Positions 3,852 through 5,005 of a stretch of 5,005 nt of DNA are shown here, in pieces (within the stretch, counting starts at the first letter, position 1; every line of letters starts with the position of its first letter). The DNA is from Helicobacteraceae bacterium (lineage in GTDB: Bacteria; Campylobacterota; Campylobacteria; Campylobacterales; Sulfurimonadaceae): assembly GCA_030613795.1 (NCBI GenBank), contig JAUWLG010000131.1, forward strand, positions 1 to 5,005, read 5' to 3'. The notes below the pieces were generated by a model that worked only from the letters and a program-made list of their open reading frames with translations, was not told where the DNA came from and searched no databases. Made by a program: the position numbers and the translations under genes.

Positions 3852-4875
3852 AATGCCACACCCCTTCAAGTTTGTAGCCGCAGTGCGGGCAGGTACCGTT
3901 TTCGTCGAGTTCGTTGGTGACGTACTGACCGATGTGACCGCGTCGGTCGATCACCCTTTCGCCGCAGCCCGGACAGTAGGTCGACTCATAGTCTTCATCG
4001 TCGATATTGCCGACATAGAGATATTTCAGCCCCTCTTCCTGGCCTATTTTGTACGCTCTGCGCAGTGTCGAGCCTGGTGTGCGAGGGACATCTAGCATCT
4101 TGTACATCGGGTGAAATGCCGAGAGGTGCCAAGGGATGGCAGTGTCGACACTGGCGATGAATTTTGCGATGTTTCTTATCACTTCGTCGGAGTCGTTTTT
4201 TCCCGGGATCAGCAGAGTCGTTACCTCAACCCAGATCCCTTTTGCATGGGCGTGCTTGACCGCTTCGAGCACCGGTTTCAGCCTCGCACCGCAGATCTCT
4301 TTGTAAAACTCGTCTGTAAAACCCTTGATGTCGATGTTCATGCCGTCGATGTAGGGTGCCAGCAGATCGATCGCCTTTTTGGTCTCGTAGCCGCTGGTGA
4401 CATAGATGTTTTTGAGCCCTTTTTCGTGGGCCAGTTTTGCCGTGTCGTAGGTGTACTCAAAAAAGACGATCGGTTCATTGTAGGTATAGGCGACCGAATC
4501 GCATCCGTACTCTATGGCAAGTTCGACGATACGTTCAGGCGGAAGGTCCTGCCCGATGATCTCGTGGTTATGCTCTTTGGGGTACTGGGAGATATCGTAG
4601 TTTTGGCAGCACTTACAGGAGCAGTTGCACCCTACCGTTCCCACTGAAAAGGCTCTGCTCTGCGGCAGAAAATGGAACATCGGTTTCTTCTCTACCGGGT
4701 CGACGTTGACCGCGGCAGCAAGTCCGTAGACAAGCAGTCTGAGTTCGCCGTCCTCGACTTTTCTGACACCGCAGATGCCGTACTCGCCTTCGTCAAGCTT
4801 GCAAGACTGTGCACACGCCTGGCACAAGACCTTTCCGCTTCCGAGTTTTTTACTTAACCATGCTAATTCTGACAT
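3850..4875 (-). CDS. amrS: AmmeMemoRadiSam system radical SAM enzyme
   Basis: The complete 341-residue protein belongs to the PflA-like radical SAM group known as the AmmeMemoRadiSam radical SAM protein (COG1180). The 4Fe-4S/SAM motif is C83-x3-C87-x2-C90-Q-N. It carries two extra cysteines inside (85 and 89), unlike the more usual aromatic and small residues. An N-terminal cysteine cluster (18, 21, 25, 35; C-Q-A-C, then S-C, then G-I-C-G-V-R) is typical of this family and may bind metal. SAM-binding strands include Y-T-Y-N-E-P (130-135), V-T-S-G-Y (159-163) and M-N-I-D-I-K-G (179-185). The C-terminus is a zinc-ribbon-like pair C301-P-G-C304 and C329-P-H-C332. The reaction is unknown; the usual partners are AMMECR1 and Memo proteins, and neither gene is in the window. 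A strong AAGGAGA (4881-4887) lies 5 nt before the ATG. Palindromic elements lie close at both ends. Confidence 0.92.
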   Translation of the reverse strand: MSELAWLSKKLGSGKVLCQACAQSCKLDEGEYGICGVRKVEDGELRLLVYGLAAAVNVDPVEKKPMFHFLPQSRAFSVGTVGCNCSCKCCQNYDISQYPKEHNHEIIGQDLPPERIVELAIEYGCDSVAYTYNEPIVFFEYTYDTAKLAHEKGLKNIYVTSGYETKKAIDLLAPYIDGMNIDIKGFTDEFYKEICGARLKPVLEAVKHAHAKGIWVEVTTLLIPGKNDSDEVIRNIAKFIASVDTAIPWHLSAFHPMYKMLDVPRTPGSTLRRAYKIGQEEGLKYLYVGNIDDEDYESTYCPGCGERVIDRRGHIGQYVTNELDENGTCPHCGYKLEGVWH

Positions 4876-4910
4876 TTTTTTCTCCTTATTAGAGATACCT
4901 TATCTATTTA

Positions 4911-5005
4911 GGGCACCTCTAAAAACTCTAGTCAGCCTCAGCGTTACAGAGAAGTACACAATCAAGGCGACCTTTTGAAGCCCTAGCCGTAGCTAAGGCA
5001 AGAAA
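4911..5005. repeat. left part of a second palindromic element, cut by the window edge
   Basis: A 77-nt stretch from GGGCACCTCT (4911) leads to TAGC-CGTA-GCTA (4984-4995), whose centre repeats the TAGC-CRTA-GCTA core at the middle of the 164-bp element. AGGCGA occurs left of the centre in both (4965-4970; 3757-3762). A small internal stem AAGG/CCTT (4964-4974) is also present. The arm length is close to the 80 nt of the complete element, so the missing half should end near position 5068 with the complement of the GGGCACCTCT tip. The arms otherwise differ, so this would be a second subtype. It begins 36 bp upstream of the radical SAM ATG, so that gene's promoter lies in the short gap or within the element. 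Confidence 0.5.

Noticed and set aside
3669..3869. 66-codon open frame on the minus strand between radC and the radical SAM gene
   Set aside because: It lies almost wholly within the 164-bp palindromic element, overlaps the end of the radical SAM gene, and its product resembles no family I recognise.
4111..4647. 178-codon open frame on the plus strand
   Set aside because: It is antisense to the well-supported radical SAM gene and is explained by that gene's codon use.
1..5005. CRISPR array, tRNA or rRNA genes, transposase
   Set aside because: I saw no regularly spaced direct repeats, no tRNA-like cloverleaf and no transposase or integrase motifs in any frame.

Overview
The window looks like part of a chromosome of a free-living, sulfur-oxidising type of Campylobacterota (Sulfurimonas, Sulfuricurvum or Sulfurovum-like). 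This is inferred from the moderate-to-low GC, extended -10 promoters without clear -35 boxes, and the kinds of ORF6N and RadC proteins encoded. No rRNA or other strong taxonomic marker is present, so the assignment is tentative.

Layout from left to right: (1) the N-terminal 134 codons of an exported flavodoxin-domain protein on the minus strand, running off the left edge. (2) An intergenic stretch (403-616) with a promoter for that gene, a short scrap of a palindromic repeat family, and an operator/promoter for the next operon. (3) A plus-strand type II toxin-antitoxin pair, a YefM/Phd-type antitoxin and a ParE/RelE-type toxin whose reading frames overlap. (4) A minus-strand block: arfB (ribosome rescue), a winged-helix regulator of the COG4190 / HVO_A0114 kind with a palindrome over its own likely promoter, an ORF6N-domain protein with a degenerate phospholipase-D-like C-terminus, and a RadC/UPF0758 JAMM protein whose stop codon overlaps the ORF6N start. 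(5) A gene-free stretch (3574-3849) holding an 11-bp inverted repeat and a 164-bp symmetric palindromic element. (6) A complete AmmeMemoRadiSam-type radical SAM gene on the minus strand. (7) At the right edge, the left half of what appears to be a second, related palindromic element.

The window mixes housekeeping-like genes (arfB, the radical SAM enzyme, the flavodoxin) with visibly AT-richer accessory genes (the toxin-antitoxin pair, the winged-helix regulator, ORF6N). The two least explained items are the family of centre-symmetric palindromes that abut both ends of the radical SAM gene, and the coupled radC-ORF6N pair followed by a self-regulating antitoxin-like repressor whose usual toxin partner is not visible. 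Neither is proven to be a system. They are the places to look first.
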